This document shows, piece by piece, positions 3,983 to 11,765 of a stretch of DNA of 15,630 bases. The notes beneath the pieces were generated by a model, which saw nothing but the letters and a program-made list of their open reading frames with translations, searched no databases and had not been told where the DNA came from. The stretch is from contig JAYUIJ010000004.1 in the NCBI GenBank assembly GCA_043766165.1, forward strand, positions 1-15,630. The letters are read 5' to 3'. Position numbers and translations under genes: made by a program. Numbering within the stretch: position 1 is the first letter of the stretch; each line of letters opens with the position of its first letter. This DNA comes from CAIJZX01 sp043766165 (GTDB lineage: Bacteria; Patescibacteriota; Patescibacteriia; SBBC01; CAIJZX01).

Positions 3983-6571
3983 CTAATCAAACCCAAACTT
4001 CCGAATAAACCTGGCCTTCACAAATTGCGCCAGCAGCAAATAGGCAATCGCCATGCCAATCATGATCACAAAGAATAATGGCGGTAGCGGCACAAACTTG
4101 AAAAATGTACCGAGCTTTGTGTAGGGGATAATGCAGCCAAAAACCACAATCGATATCGTTGACAGTAATAGCGTTTGACTCGGTTTGCTTTCAAGAAAAG
4201 GAATTTTGTGGGTCCGGATAATGTAAATCACAAATGTTTGTGTCAGTAGCGATTCAACGAACCAACCCGTCCGGAAAAGCGACGGATTATTTCCGGCGTG
4301 GAAAACAAACCACATCACGCCGAAGGTTAGAAAGTCGAAAATAGAACTCACTGGACCAAGCGTTAATATAAAACGACGAATAAAACGAATATTCCATGGT
4401 CGGGGTTGCTTCAGGTAATCTGCGTCAACGTTGTCCGATGGTATGGTGATCTGCGACAAATCATACAAAAAGTTGTTGAGCAAAATTTGGGTCGGCAACA
4501 TCGGCAAAAATGGCAAGATAATACTGGCGCCGGTCATGCTTAACATATTGCCAAAGTTAGAACTGGCGCCCATCTTGATGTACTTCAGCGAGTTAGCAAA
4601 TGTTTTTCGTCCTTCCGTTACGACGCTACTGAGTACCAGTAAACTTTTTTCCAGTAAAATAATATCCGCGTTCTGTTTGGCAATATCGACAGCATTATCA
4701 ACCGACAAACCAACGTCCGCCGCTTTCAAAGCCGGCGCGTCATTGATGCCGTCCCCCATGTAGCCGACATTGTGGCCGACTTGTTGCAAGGCATGAATAA
4801 TCCGTTCTTTCTGAATTGGTGTAACGCGGGCAAAGATGGATGTTTTATCGACCGCGACACGCAACTGATCATCATTCATCGCGTCGACGTCACGTCCGGT
4901 CAGAATATGCTCTGTCGACAGCCCAACATCACGGCCAATTTTTGCATTGACGAGTTCATTATCGCCAGACAAGACTTTGAGCGTGATACCCAGTCGTTGT
5001 AAATCTTGAATGGCTTGGGTGGCTGATTCTTTCGGCGGATCAAGGAAGGCCACAAAACCGGCGAAAACTAAATCACGTTCGTCAGCAATTGAGTAGGCAG
5101 TTTGTTGATCGTCGACATCACGGAAAGCGATAGCTAAGACCCGGTAGCCTTGGCGGCTGAAATTTTCTTCCAGCTGGATGATTTTCTCTTCTTCAACGCC
5201 GCTGAATGGGCGAATGGCGCCTTGGTCAAGATAGTTAACACTGCGTTTAAATACTTCTTCCGGCGCGCCTTTGGTGATCAACCGGTGTTGACCGGCGACA
5301 TCCACCACGACCGATAAAATTTTACGCTGAAAATCAAATGGCATTTCGTCGACCATGGTCGTATCAGAAATATTCATCGACACCGCTTTCAAGACCGCTT
5401 GCTCTAGAATATTGTTCAATCCGGTTTGCAGCGCGCTGGTAACATACGCATCCCGTAAAATCTGATCATCTTCCCGGCCTTCGACGTCGCAGTGTTTAAC
5501 TAAGACCACCTCATCGCGGGTGAGCGTGCCAGTTTTATCGGTACAGAGGACATCCATCGCGCCAAAATTCTGGATCGCATCTAGACGTTTGATAATTACC
5601 TTTTTCTTAGCCATGGCTAACGCGCCCTTCGATAAGTTAACGGTTACAATCATCGGTAGCATTTCCGGCGCTAAACCGACCGCTACAGCTACGGCGAACA
5701 ATAACGCTTCAAGGACATCGTGTTTAAAAATCGCATTGACCGCGAAAATAAAGAGACTCAGCGCCGTAATTAGCTTGATCATCAGCCACGTAAACGATTT
5801 GATGCCGCGGTCAAAACCCGTTTCCGTTTCGCCGTCGAGTAGATGCTGGGACAGTTGTCCGAATTGGGTCAATTTTCCCGTAGCCACAACTACGGCTCGA
5901 CCGCTGCCACTGACCACACTGCCGCCCATGCAAGCAATATTTGGTAAATCAAAGACTGAACCGTTTGATTCGGTAATGCTATCTGGCCATTTCTCCACCG
6001 GAAACGATTCTCCGTTCAGCGCGGACTGCGTTAAAAATAAATCCTTGCTAGAAATAACCCGCACATCAGCCGGAATCATGTCGCCCGCCGCCAGTTCAAT
6101 CACATCACCTGGCACTAACTCACGTAATTTTATGTCGACAACTTTTTCATTACGAAGTACGCGAGTTGTAATACTCACCATTTCTTCAAGTGCCGCCGCG
6201 TTATTTTCTGCTCGGTGTTCTTGGACATATGACAAGACCACGCTCAGGACGGCCATGGCGAAAATAATAATCGCACTCACTCGGTCGCCAAAGAAAAACG
6301 AAATGACGGCTAAGGCAAACAACATTAACACCAAGGGACTGCTAAACCGTTTAGCTAAATCCTGAATGATGCCGATGTTGTGTTTTCGTAAAACTTCATT
6401 CGTCCCGAACTGCGCCCGCCGTGCTTCAACTTCCGGTCCTGTTAAACCAACCGCGTGCGCCCGAAGTTCACCGAGTGCTTCGGTAACAGGTAAGCTATTA
6501 TACTTTCTCAGCACATCATCGTTGGCGTGATGATGCTCACCTTTAACCGCCGGGACTACGGTTCGTTTCAT
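3983..6571 (-). CDS. mgtA: P3B-type magnesium-transporting ATPase
   Basis: This 862-aa P-type ATPase drives Mg2+ into the cell with ATP. The order is a cytoplasmic N-terminus with a His-rich patch (HHH near 13-15), a cation-ATPase N-terminal domain (28-70), TM1-2 (~75-118), an actuator domain with LNGES (185-189), TM3-4 with the ion-site stretch VGLAPEMLPMIVTVNL (298-313), the phosphorylation motif DKTGTLT (Asp345), a nucleotide-binding domain with KGAPEEV (434-440), the hinge GDGINDAP (606-613) and six C-terminal TM helices. NNFLYDLSQ in TM5-6 is diagnostic of MgtA/MgtB rather than Ca2+ pumps. Length is near the family norm (~900). An extended -10 lies 6 nt before the ATG, so a leaderless message without the long Mg2+-sensing leader of enterobacterial mgtA is likely. 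Confidence 0.95.
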   Translation of the reverse strand: MKRTVVPAVKGEHHHANDDVLRKYNSLPVTEALGELRAHAVGLTGPEVEARRAQFGTNEVLRKHNIGIIQDLAKRFSSPLVLMLFALAVISFFFGDRVSAIIIFAMAVLSVVLSYVQEHRAENNAAALEEMVSITTRVLRNEKVVDIKLRELVPGDVIELAAGDMIPADVRVISSKDLFLTQSALNGESFPVEKWPDSITESNGSVFDLPNIACMGGSVVSGSGRAVVVATGKLTQFGQLSQHLLDGETETGFDRGIKSFTWLMIKLITALSLFIFAVNAIFKHDVLEALLFAVAVAVGLAPEMLPMIVTVNLSKGALAMAKKKVIIKRLDAIQNFGAMDVLCTDKTGTLTRDEVVLVKHCDVEGREDDQILRDAYVTSALQTGLNNILEQAVLKAVSMNISDTTMVDEMPFDFQRKILSVVVDVAGQHRLITKGAPEEVFKRSVNYLDQGAIRPFSGVEEEKIIQLEENFSRQGYRVLAIAFRDVDDQQTAYSIADERDLVFAGFVAFLDPPKESATQAIQDLQRLGITLKVLSGDNELVNAKIGRDVGLSTEHILTGRDVDAMNDDQLRVAVDKTSIFARVTPIQKERIIHALQQVGHNVGYMGDGINDAPALKAADVGLSVDNAVDIAKQNADIILLEKSLLVLSSVVTEGRKTFANSLKYIKMGASSNFGNMLSMTGASIILPFLPMLPTQILLNNFLYDLSQITIPSDNVDADYLKQPRPWNIRFIRRFILTLGPVSSIFDFLTFGVMWFVFHAGNNPSLFRTGWFVESLLTQTFVIYIIRTHKIPFLESKPSQTLLLSTISIVVFGCIIPYTKLGTFFKFVPLPPLFFVIMIGMAIAYLLLAQFVKARFIRKFGFD

Positions 6572-6577
6572 AGGATA

Positions 6578-6604
6578 ACTATACCATAAAACCTAATACT
6601 GCAA
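6578..6604 (-). promoter_or_regulatory. mgtA promoter (leaderless type)
   Basis: On the minus strand TGGTATAGT forms an extended -10 (hexamer 6578-6583) only 6 nt before the ATG at 6571. A TTGCAG lies 15 nt upstream (6599-6604). No Shine-Dalgarno sequence is present. Confidence 0.55.
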
Positions 6605-6627
6605 GTGCTCAGCTATGAAATACAAGG

Positions 6628-6656
6628 TTGACAAAATTCCCCATGTTCGATAGGTT
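6628..6656 (+). promoter_or_regulatory. nucleotidase promoter
   Basis: A perfect -35 TTGACA (6628-6633) is followed after 17 nt by TAGGTT (6651-6656). The same weak -10 recurs before the 62-aa gene near 12946. Confidence 0.5.
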
Positions 6657-6702
6657 CATCTCAAATTAACGAAACTCTGTCCTTTTACACGAAGGAGTTG
6701 AC

Positions 6703-7251
6703 ATGCACATTCTGGTCGACATGGATGGGGTGTTGGCGAAGTTTGAACCTCGTCTAGTGAGCATCTGGCAGCAAAGATATCCCGCTGAACTGCTTATTCC
6801 GTACGAACAACGACGGCGTTGGGATATTATCGAGGACAATCCCGCCGATTACCGCGATAGGTTATTGGAAATTTTCACGGCGGTTGGTTACTATCGAACG
6901 TTAGACGTGGTTGAGGGTAGTCAGGCTGCGCTAGCCGAACTAAAACAACAGGGTCATCATGTCACGATCTGCACCGCCCCGATGCCGGGCATAGGTTCGT
7001 CCTTGATGGAAAAGCATGACTGGGTTATTGAGCACTTTGGCGCGACGCTCGCTAAGAACATGATCACCACCGTCGACAAAACCATGATCAAGGGTGATAT
7101 CCTGATCGACAACAAGCCGGAGATCAAGGGTTTTTACAAGAAGCCGCACTGGGAGCATATCGTTTACGATCATCCCTACAATCGACACATCACAGGTCAA
7201 CGCCGCATCACCTGGGACAACTGGAAAGAGATTTTACCGGAAGCGGTCTAA
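6703..7251 (+). CDS. 5'(3')-deoxyribonucleotidase-like HAD phosphatase (NT5C family)
   Basis: This 182-aa haloacid dehalogenase-superfamily enzyme probably removes phosphate from (deoxy)nucleoside monophosphates. Motif I is DMDGV (6-10), with Asp6 as nucleophile and Asp8 as acid/base. Motif II is TICTAPMPG with Thr91. A lysine (127 or 130) serves motif III, and GDILIDNKPE (131-140) supplies the Mg2+-binding acidic residues. The spacing and the PMPG loop fit the 5'-nucleotidase, deoxy (NT5C) family. There is no signal peptide, so it is cytoplasmic. GAAGGAG lies six bases before the ATG, a clear Shine-Dalgarno sequence unlike most conserved genes here. It is probably monocistronic. It may help limit dNMP pools; substrate choice cannot be read from the sequence. 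Confidence 0.85.
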   Translation: MHILVDMDGVLAKFEPRLVSIWQQRYPAELLIPYEQRRRWDIIEDNPADYRDRLLEIFTAVGYYRTLDVVEGSQAALAELKQQGHHVTICTAPMPGIGSSLMEKHDWVIEHFGATLAKNMITTVDKTMIKGDILIDNKPEIKGFYKKPHWEHIVYDHPYNRHITGQRRITWDNWKEILPEAV

Positions 7252-7288
7252 GTAGTACGGAGCCCAGTCGAGTTTTTTTTGTTTAGCC

Positions 7289-7317
7289 TTGACAGATATG
7301 GAAAACTATGCTACAGT
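7289..7317 (+). promoter_or_regulatory. promoter of the 85-aa orphan gene
   Basis: TTGACA (7289-7294), a 17-nt spacer and TACAGT (7312-7317) form a near-consensus promoter. The leader of about 45 nt ends in the Shine-Dalgarno GGGAGGT (7358-7363 region). Confidence 0.75.
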
Positions 7318-7368
7318 GGCCGGTCTTTTCAAGACTTCAAACCAACCAAAACCAACGGGAGGTATACA

Positions 7369-7626
7369 ATGGCTTTGAACATTGTGATTACCAAGTTCGA
7401 GGGGCAGCCCAAGATCCTGATTGCACCGGAGGCTTGGACCACTCGTGAAATCGTGGAGTGTGAAATGGATCTTGGCGAGTGGGAGGAACTCGTCGAGGTG
7501 TACACTCTACACGACATCACCGGTCCGCAGGAGCAAGTTCTGCGGGGGCTAACCAACATCAAGGGCATGGAAGATGCATTCGACCAGCTGCTTGCCTCGG
7601 TGTTTCTCGCTGGGCGCACCTGGTAG
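7369..7626 (+). CDS. 85-aa acidic protein of unknown function
   Basis: I do not recognise this protein. The ATG at 7369 was chosen over an upstream in-frame ATG (7279) because GGGAGGT sits five bases ahead of it and a strong promoter begins between the two. It is soluble, acidic, without Cys-rich or membrane segments. A beta-like N-terminus (LNIVITKFEGQPKILI) is followed by an acidic block (CEMDLGEWEELVEVY) and a helical C-terminus ending GRTW. With its own consensus promoter, strong ribosome site and strong terminator, it is a monocistronic and probably well-expressed gene. Length and style match other orphan genes of this window with the same expression signals. Confidence 0.75.
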   Translation: MALNIVITKFEGQPKILIAPEAWTTREIVECEMDLGEWEELVEVYTLHDITGPQEQVLRGLTNIKGMEDAFDQLLASVFLAGRTW

Positions 7627-7642
7627 AAGCATTAACCAGTAT

Positions 7643-7670
7643 GGGCTGACGATTCTGTTCAGCCCTTTTT
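7643..7670 (+). terminator. rho-independent terminator after the 85-aa gene
   Basis: GGGCTGA (7643-7649) pairs with TCAGCCC (7659-7665), with a 9-nt loop and five T directly after. It also lies at the 3' end of the convergent TMEM175 gene. Confidence 0.85.
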
Positions 7671-7679
7671 ATTTTAACC

Positions 7680-8333
7680 TTATTCTTGGTCTATTGATTC
7701 TCGCGTATCCATGGCCATTATCCTATCAACCGGACCAGCCACAACATAGAGTAACGGCACGATCACGTAAAACCAAATACTGACTCGCGTATTTATGAAA
7801 GCGAAACCAAGCGCAATCAAGAAAAATACTGGCCCAATCAGTAACATCTTGGTTGCCAGATGAATCATGTTCGAATTCAGATCAGCATCAACCAGTCGAT
7901 GGTGATGCGACGAGTAATGCCAAAGATAGGCCAGCGCTAAACTGGTCATAATTAACGTTGTACCATAGATCAATTGCGCCACCACGTTTGTTCCGTGCTC
8001 TCCAATTAACCCAGCCACAAACGGAATGAAAGCAATCAAGAGTAAATACAAAGAATTAATATTCAAAAACATTCGGTCTACGCGTCGGACGTAGTGCATC
8101 ACGATGTGATGCCCCATCCAGAAAATAGCGATGACCGCAAAACTAATAATGAAACTAAACAACCGTGGCCATTGAATGAGCAACGCATGCCATAGCTCAC
8201 TCGAGCTAGCATTTTTTGTTAATTCTGGAATATGGAGGTTGAGGACTAACAATGTACAAGCAATCGCAAACACGCCGTCACTAAACGCATCAACGCGGTG
8301 TTTGGACATGGTTGGTTTGGGGTGTACTAGCAT
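7680..8333 (-). CDS. TMEM175-family potassium channel (DUF1211)
   Basis: A 217-aa membrane protein. The hallmark RxxxFSD motif is present as RVDAFSDGVFAIACTLLVL (13-31), the pore-lining first helix of bacterial TMEM175 channels, which form tetramers with one six-helix repeat per subunit. Further hydrophobic segments lie near 55-75, 92-112, 118-138, 158-180 and 186-200. The start is placed at ATG 8331-8333 because an extended -10 ends 7 nt before it and family members begin shortly before the motif. A GTG at 8402 in frame would add 23 residues and overlap the upstream gene's TGA by 4 bp, suggesting possible coupling. Potassium selectivity follows from the family and was not inferred from specific filter residues. 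Confidence 0.85.
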   Translation of the reverse strand: MLVHPKPTMSKHRVDAFSDGVFAIACTLLVLNLHIPELTKNASSSELWHALLIQWPRLFSFIISFAVIAIFWMGHHIVMHYVRRVDRMFLNINSLYLLLIAFIPFVAGLIGEHGTNVVAQLIYGTTLIMTSLALAYLWHYSSHHHRLVDADLNSNMIHLATKMLLIGPVFFLIALGFAFINTRVSIWFYVIVPLLYVVAGPVDRIMAMDTRESIDQE

Positions 8334-8340
8334 AGATAGT

Positions 8341-8349
8341 AGTATATCA
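8341..8349 (-). promoter_or_regulatory. extended -10 of the TMEM175 gene (leaderless type)
   Basis: On the minus strand TGATATACT (hexamer 8341-8346) ends 7 nt before ATG 8333. No convincing -35 is seen; the extended -10 would compensate. Confidence 0.5.
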
Positions 8350-8398
8350 CTAAATAAAAAAAGAATTGGTGTTAACCAATCCGCTCGGTGGAGAAAAA

Positions 8399-9081
8399 TC
8401 ACGTTGTATAGCCCCGTTTGATAGCTTCATGTTCGACGATTGAAATGAGTGCATCGTGAACAGCTTTCATGATCAGCATTCCGTCAGTTAGTTCATTGCG
8501 TAATGCTAGCATACTCATGATTCTATCTTGAACACGCTGGCGATGACTGACTTTAGGATCATTCTTGGGTTGTGGTTTAACGACCTCACCACCCAATAAA
8601 CCAACAATGATACTCGGTTGCTGGCCGACCATGACTTGTTGTATGTGTTTCAACCGCTCGTCCTGTATTGCACGCAGGCATGTGCTTGCAGTAAGAGCTT
8701 GGTTAACAGTACAACATGATCTGGTACATGGGACCCACTCCATATGCTTTCCTTCAACGTCTCTGCCGTCAAACCAATATGCTCGATAGCCTGTTGGGGC
8801 AGGGTTTTCTCTTGTCGTGCTGCTTCGGTTGGGCCCAAGAGTTGTAGCGCCGCAGGCGGTTCGTATGGACCTAACTCATACCAAGGCTTAAGACTTGAGA
8901 TCATTTGGATCTCGTTGCGGAATTGATCTGGTAAGAGATCAGCGAGGATTTCTACTGCCACCTGTACCTGATCTCGCTGCAGTTCTTCGGCCTGACTTGA
9001 ACTTTGTGGCCGAGCACGCAAGAAAACTAAACCAATCTTTGGATCGAGTGCCAATTGCCGCGCTGAAATAGTAAGGGACAT
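8399..9081 (-). pseudogene. orphan gene split by a frameshift (two overlapping frames)
   Basis: The first frame (9081-8650, 143 aa) starts at ATG after a strong GGAGGA ribosome site. It continues through a well-formed helical sequence to about LTKLLLQAHAC and then runs into a TGA. The second frame (8743-8399, one base back) makes good protein sequence only from about CLRAIQDERLKHIQQVM onwards. Its preceding residues (MEWVPCTRSCC) are Cys-rich and lack a ribosome site. Joining them near 8665-8690 would give one protein of about 227 aa. No classic slippery heptamer is present, so a one-base deletion or an assembly error is more likely than programmed frameshifting. I do not recognise the family. 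Two separate overlapping genes remain possible. Confidence 0.55.
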
Positions 9082-9122
9082 GAGATCCTCCGGACAATGA
9101 GAATGAGCAATTGAATCTGCAC

Positions 9123-9151
9123 ATAGTAAATAAAAATAGGAAGTGTGTCAA
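9123..9151 (-). promoter_or_regulatory. promoter of the frameshifted orphan gene
   Basis: On the minus strand TTGACA (9146-9151), a 17-nt spacer and TACTAT (9123-9128) form a near-consensus promoter, with the Shine-Dalgarno GGAGGA downstream near 9087-9092. Confidence 0.75.
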
Positions 9152-9192
9152 CTGCTCATACGTAGAAACTTTTTACGTGCTTGAAAACCAGA

Positions 9193-9221
9193 TTGCCAGC
9201 GACTAACCACAGTGCTAACCT
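9193..9221 (+). promoter_or_regulatory. possible promoter of the 52-aa membrane protein
   Basis: TTGCCA (9193-9198), a 17-nt spacer and TGCTAACCT, an extended but weak -10 (9216-9221). If used, the ~98-nt leader would carry the 31-bp palindromic repeat as an RNA hairpin. Confidence 0.3.
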
Positions 9222-9255
9222 AAAGCTAGGTGCTCCGTATCCAAAACCAAGCGCC

Positions 9256-9286
9256 GCCTATCGGCCATGAGCTCTAGGCCGAATGG
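9256..9286 (-). repeat. 31-bp palindromic dispersed repeat, copy 2
   Basis: The reverse complement matches 3492-3522 at 29 of 31 positions. The core TCGGCC-AT-GAGCTC-TA-GGCCGA (9261-9282) is an almost perfect 22-bp palindrome. It lies about 40 bp before the start codon of the 52-aa membrane protein. Confidence 0.7.
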
Positions 9287-9325
9287 CAGCCGACCGGGCT
9301 TACTCAATTGGGAAAGGGAACGACG

Positions 9326-9484
9326 ATGCCTGTCATTCCGCCCGTTGTGTGGATGGTCACGCTGGCTGTTGGAATGCCGATTCTGTTTGCTGTCTGCCTC
9401 ATGATGGCAAACAAGCGGCCTGAGCCACGCACTGAGCACAAAAGCCGACCCCTGAAGATTGTTCAGGGCAATCAGCCGAAGTAG
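9326..9484 (+). CDS. 52-aa single-span membrane protein of unknown function
   Basis: A small open frame starts at ATG 9326, preceded by AAAGGGAA. Residues 5-28 (PPVVWMVTLAVG then MPILFAVCLMMA) form one hydrophobic helix. The basic tail that follows (NKRPEPRTEHKSRPLK) predicts an outside N-terminus and a cytoplasmic C-terminus. Evidence that it is a gene: a ribosome site, membrane-protein composition with positive residues right after the helix, and a strong terminator 14 bp after the stop. I know no family for it. It may be a regulator or subunit of a membrane complex, but nothing nearby identifies the partner. Confidence 0.6.
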   Translation: MPVIPPVVWMVTLAVGMPILFAVCLMMANKRPEPRTEHKSRPLKIVQGNQPK

Positions 9485-9496
9485 CTCAGCTCCATG

Positions 9497-9531
9497 AGCC
9501 CCAGGGTTATTGACTGGGGCTTTTTCTTTTT
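9497..9531 (+). terminator. rho-independent terminator after the 52-aa gene
   Basis: GCCCCAG (9498-9504) pairs with CTGGGGC (9514-9520), extended by an A-T pair, with a 9-nt loop and a T-rich tail to 9531. Confidence 0.9.
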
Positions 9532-9723
9532 AGGTAGATATTACCAACAGTTGATAACTCGGGTTGTCAGGAAAAAGTGATGGTGGTAGCCTAAAAAAGT
9601 AGCTCTTTTCACAAACCAAAACAAATCTGGAGACGATACTGCCTGTTAGTAGAAAAGCCAAGTAGTCTATCTATTACAGGTCATTGAAAGTACACTATAC
9701 GTAAGTCTCATGGTTGAGGCATT

Positions 9724-9753
9724 TTGCACATACGTGCATTTATCAACTAGATT
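9724..9753 (+). promoter_or_regulatory. yggT promoter (leaderless type)
   Basis: TTGCAC (9724-9729), an 18-nt spacer and TAGATT (9748-9753) end 6 nt before the ATG at 9760. The TGCAC/GTGCA pair at 9725-9738 forms a short inverted repeat overlapping the -35. Between the previous terminator and this site (9532-9723) nothing else stands out. Confidence 0.4.
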
Positions 9754-9759
9754 AACCTT

Positions 9760-10311
9760 ATGGATCCAGTCCTTACCCCATCACATAGCGAAGAAGAGTT
9801 AACTCGAACATCCGACGCAAATACCGCGCAAACGGTAAAAAAGAGCGTTACCAGTAGTCCGACCCAAGTTGCGCAAACGGTCGCGACGTCAACCTCGACG
9901 CCGACCGGTCAAACAACTCGGACCGAACATACCGTCGGTGCAACGGCATCCGCGGCTAAGGAATATGGCACCAAGAAAACATTATTTCATGCGTACCAAA
10001 TTATTTGGTATATTTTCGGATTTATTGAAATTGTTTTAGCTTTCCGCTTTGTCCTGAAACTCTTGGGCGCTAATCCCGACGCCGGTTTTACCAAGTTTGT
10101 CTATGGAGTAAGTACGCCATTTGCCGGACCATTCCAGAATATTTTTTCTTCATCAACAACACGCGGCGCGGAAACAACGTCGTTCTTCGAATGGTCGACC
10201 TTAGTCGCTGCCGTCGTCTATGTCGTTATCACCTGGGGGATTATCAAAATCTTCAAACTCGGTAAGCCGACTGACCCAAACGAAATTGTGAGCACGGTTG
10301 ATAGTCAGTAA
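9760..10311 (+). CDS. YggT-family membrane protein
   Basis: This 183-aa protein has a Thr/Ser/Ala-rich, probably disordered N-terminal ~70 residues. Two hydrophobic segments follow (~79-105 and ~146-166), with the family block FRFVLKLLGANPDAGFTKFVYGVSTPFAGPFQNIF between them, typical of YggT (PF02325) proteins. YggT members are small integral membrane proteins with loosely defined roles in cell envelope, osmotic or division functions. The start ATG sits 6 nt after a -10-like box and lacks a Shine-Dalgarno sequence. A 53-aa Lys-rich gene follows 36 bp downstream and shares the terminator, so they are likely co-transcribed. The long disordered N-terminus is unusual compared with the ~100-aa canonical protein. 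Confidence 0.82.
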   Translation: MDPVLTPSHSEEELTRTSDANTAQTVKKSVTSSPTQVAQTVATSTSTPTGQTTRTEHTVGATASAAKEYGTKKTLFHAYQIIWYIFGFIEIVLAFRFVLKLLGANPDAGFTKFVYGVSTPFAGPFQNIFSSSTTRGAETTSFFEWSTLVAAVVYVVITWGIIKIFKLGKPTDPNEIVSTVDSQ

Positions 10312-10347
10312 AGGCCATCGAGAGTTCATCAACTAGCTTCCAATTCC

Positions 10348-10509
10348 ATGTCAGACCAAGAAACCGACAAAGAGCCGAAAAAAAAGAATCACGCTTTACG
10401 CAAACTCGTCGGCGCGGTCGCAATTGCCGGCGCGACCTACGCGGCGGAAAAGTATATTCAATCGCGAAAGGATAAGAAAGGCGCGAAAGCGAAGAAGTCG
10501 AGTAAGTAA
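10348..10509 (+). CDS. 53-aa lysine-rich protein with a short hydrophobic segment
   Basis: A short frame encodes an acidic then Lys-rich start (MSDQETDKEPKKKNHALRKL), an Ala/Gly-rich hydrophobic stretch LVGAVAIAGATYAA (20-33) and a strongly basic tail (KDKKGAKAKKSSK). No family is recognised. It lies between yggT and a strong terminator, in the same orientation, 36 bp after the yggT stop, without a clear ribosome site. The hydrophobic stretch is short for a full span, so it could be a peripheral or membrane-inserted helix. Its composition and placement support a real gene; the function is unknown. Confidence 0.6.
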   Translation: MSDQETDKEPKKKNHALRKLVGAVAIAGATYAAEKYIQSRKDKKGAKAKKSSK

Positions 10510-10516
10510 CGAAGTG

Positions 10517-10559
10517 ATAACAAACATTCCTGGCGGTAACCGTTAGGAATGTTTGTTAT
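10517..10559. terminator. bidirectional terminator between the yggT operon and the lipoprotein gene
   Basis: A 15-bp perfect stem (10517-10531 with 10545-10559; arm ATAACAAACATTCCT) encloses a 13-nt loop that itself contains CGGT/ACCG. It lies between convergent stop codons, ending one base before the lipoprotein stop. Confidence 0.8.
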
Positions 10560-11759
10560 TTAACGGGTTGATGGGGCCGCACCAGCCGAACCGCTTGTGG
10601 TTGCGGCCGGCAAGATTGTTTCCGGTGGATTTGGGTTAATCAATTCTTTGGCTAATGGCACGACAATGTATTTTGTATAAGCATCCGGCGGATTAGTAAT
10701 CGGGAAACGCAGCGCCGGTATATACAATTCGAGCGATTGATTATCTTTGTAGAGGTATGAACTCAGTAACACGCGGTCTGGTGTACCAAGATCATATTTT
10801 TTTACATCAGACCCGGTAGTGATCGAGCCATACATTCCACCGCGTTCAGCAATTGTTTTTATCGCCGAAAAATCAATTACCGCGTCGTAAGGAGAAACGT
10901 TGTAGTCGGTGGTGTTCAAGCCATACAGCGAAGTAACGCTCGGGGTATTCATATCAACCGTTAACGTCAACCCCATTGGCTCACCATTTTGCTGGACCGT
11001 TACTTGCCCATCAATCAGGAGTGGGAAAACAACTTGAGCGGTGTGGTACGTATTCGTCAATTCGGGACGGTCAGAAGCAAGAAGATCAGATGTTTTTGCA
11101 TTGGCCGGGTAAATGGCGCTTGTTTCTGTTGCCACGGCTGATCCGTAGGCGGCGGTACTGATGCCGTGCGCGATCAGAAATGAAGTAGCGACATCAATCG
11201 CGGCGTTGGTATCGATGGGAGCTTTGTTCGTATCTTCTGTAGGTAACGGTACCGGATTCGGCGAATTAATATACATCGAAATACTGCCGCTGGCTGGAGT
11301 AATCGACCACAGTTCGTCACCACGGCGGATGTTCAGACTTTCAATAGAAGTGTTTTTTAAAGTACTGAAATCCATCAGTCCAAGTCCGGCGCTTGAAGTT
11401 AGGTTGCTTGGAAGTGGCAACGTTGCGCCCGTGTTTCGTTGGTAAACGCTGACTGATGTTTCCGTTAATGATGGTGCGGTGCCGGTAAATGTATAGGCGA
11501 CGACAGCTGGGGCAGCGATTTTTACCGATAAATCTGGTGATGGACTGGCGGCGCCAGATGTCCCGACTGAATCGCGTGATGAGGTGGGGCTAGCATTCGT
11601 TGATGTCACAGCGGCTAACGAACCAAAAGCGTTTGCGCCTGTAGCATGGAGTTGGACTACACTTTTTGGATGGGGCTGTACGGTAAGTTTATTCGTACAG
11701 CTAGCGCCAAGAAGAATCAGTCCCGTGGCCAGTAGTGGCAGCTTACGTGAAATAATCAT
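10560..11759 (-). CDS. secreted lipoprotein of unknown function
   Basis: The 399-aa product starts with a lipoprotein signal: MIISRKLPLL, then ATGLILLGAS and Cys21. The lipobox (LGASC) is imperfect but acceptable. A Ser/Thr/Ala/Pro-rich linker runs to about 80. The body from ~85 on is beta-rich without Cys and contains no motif I can name. The tail (ILPAATTSGSAGAAPSTR) is low complexity. ATG 11757-11759 was chosen over a frame opening at 11837, because it puts the signal peptide at the N-terminus and lies 6 nt after an extended -10. It would be anchored on the outer face of the membrane. It is single-gene and convergent with the yggT operon. Envelope location is well supported; the role is unknown. 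Confidence 0.75.
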   Translation of the reverse strand: MIISRKLPLLATGLILLGASCTNKLTVQPHPKSVVQLHATGANAFGSLAAVTSTNASPTSSRDSVGTSGAASPSPDLSVKIAAPAVVAYTFTGTAPSLTETSVSVYQRNTGATLPLPSNLTSSAGLGLMDFSTLKNTSIESLNIRRGDELWSITPASGSISMYINSPNPVPLPTEDTNKAPIDTNAAIDVATSFLIAHGISTAAYGSAVATETSAIYPANAKTSDLLASDRPELTNTYHTAQVVFPLLIDGQVTVQQNGEPMGLTLTVDMNTPSVTSLYGLNTTDYNVSPYDAVIDFSAIKTIAERGGMYGSITTGSDVKKYDLGTPDRVLLSSYLYKDNQSLELYIPALRFPITNPPDAYTKYIVVPLAKELINPNPPETILPAATTSGSAGAAPSTR

Positions 11760-11765
11760 AGGGAG

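Noticed and set aside
5520..6365. 281-aa open frame antisense to mgtA
   Set aside because: It lies wholly opposite a well-supported ATPase and has the low-complexity Ser/Thr/Ala composition of a mirrored frame.
8650..8743. Programmed -1 frameshift signal
   Set aside because: No X-XXY-YYZ slippery heptamer or clear downstream pseudoknot was found in the overlap.
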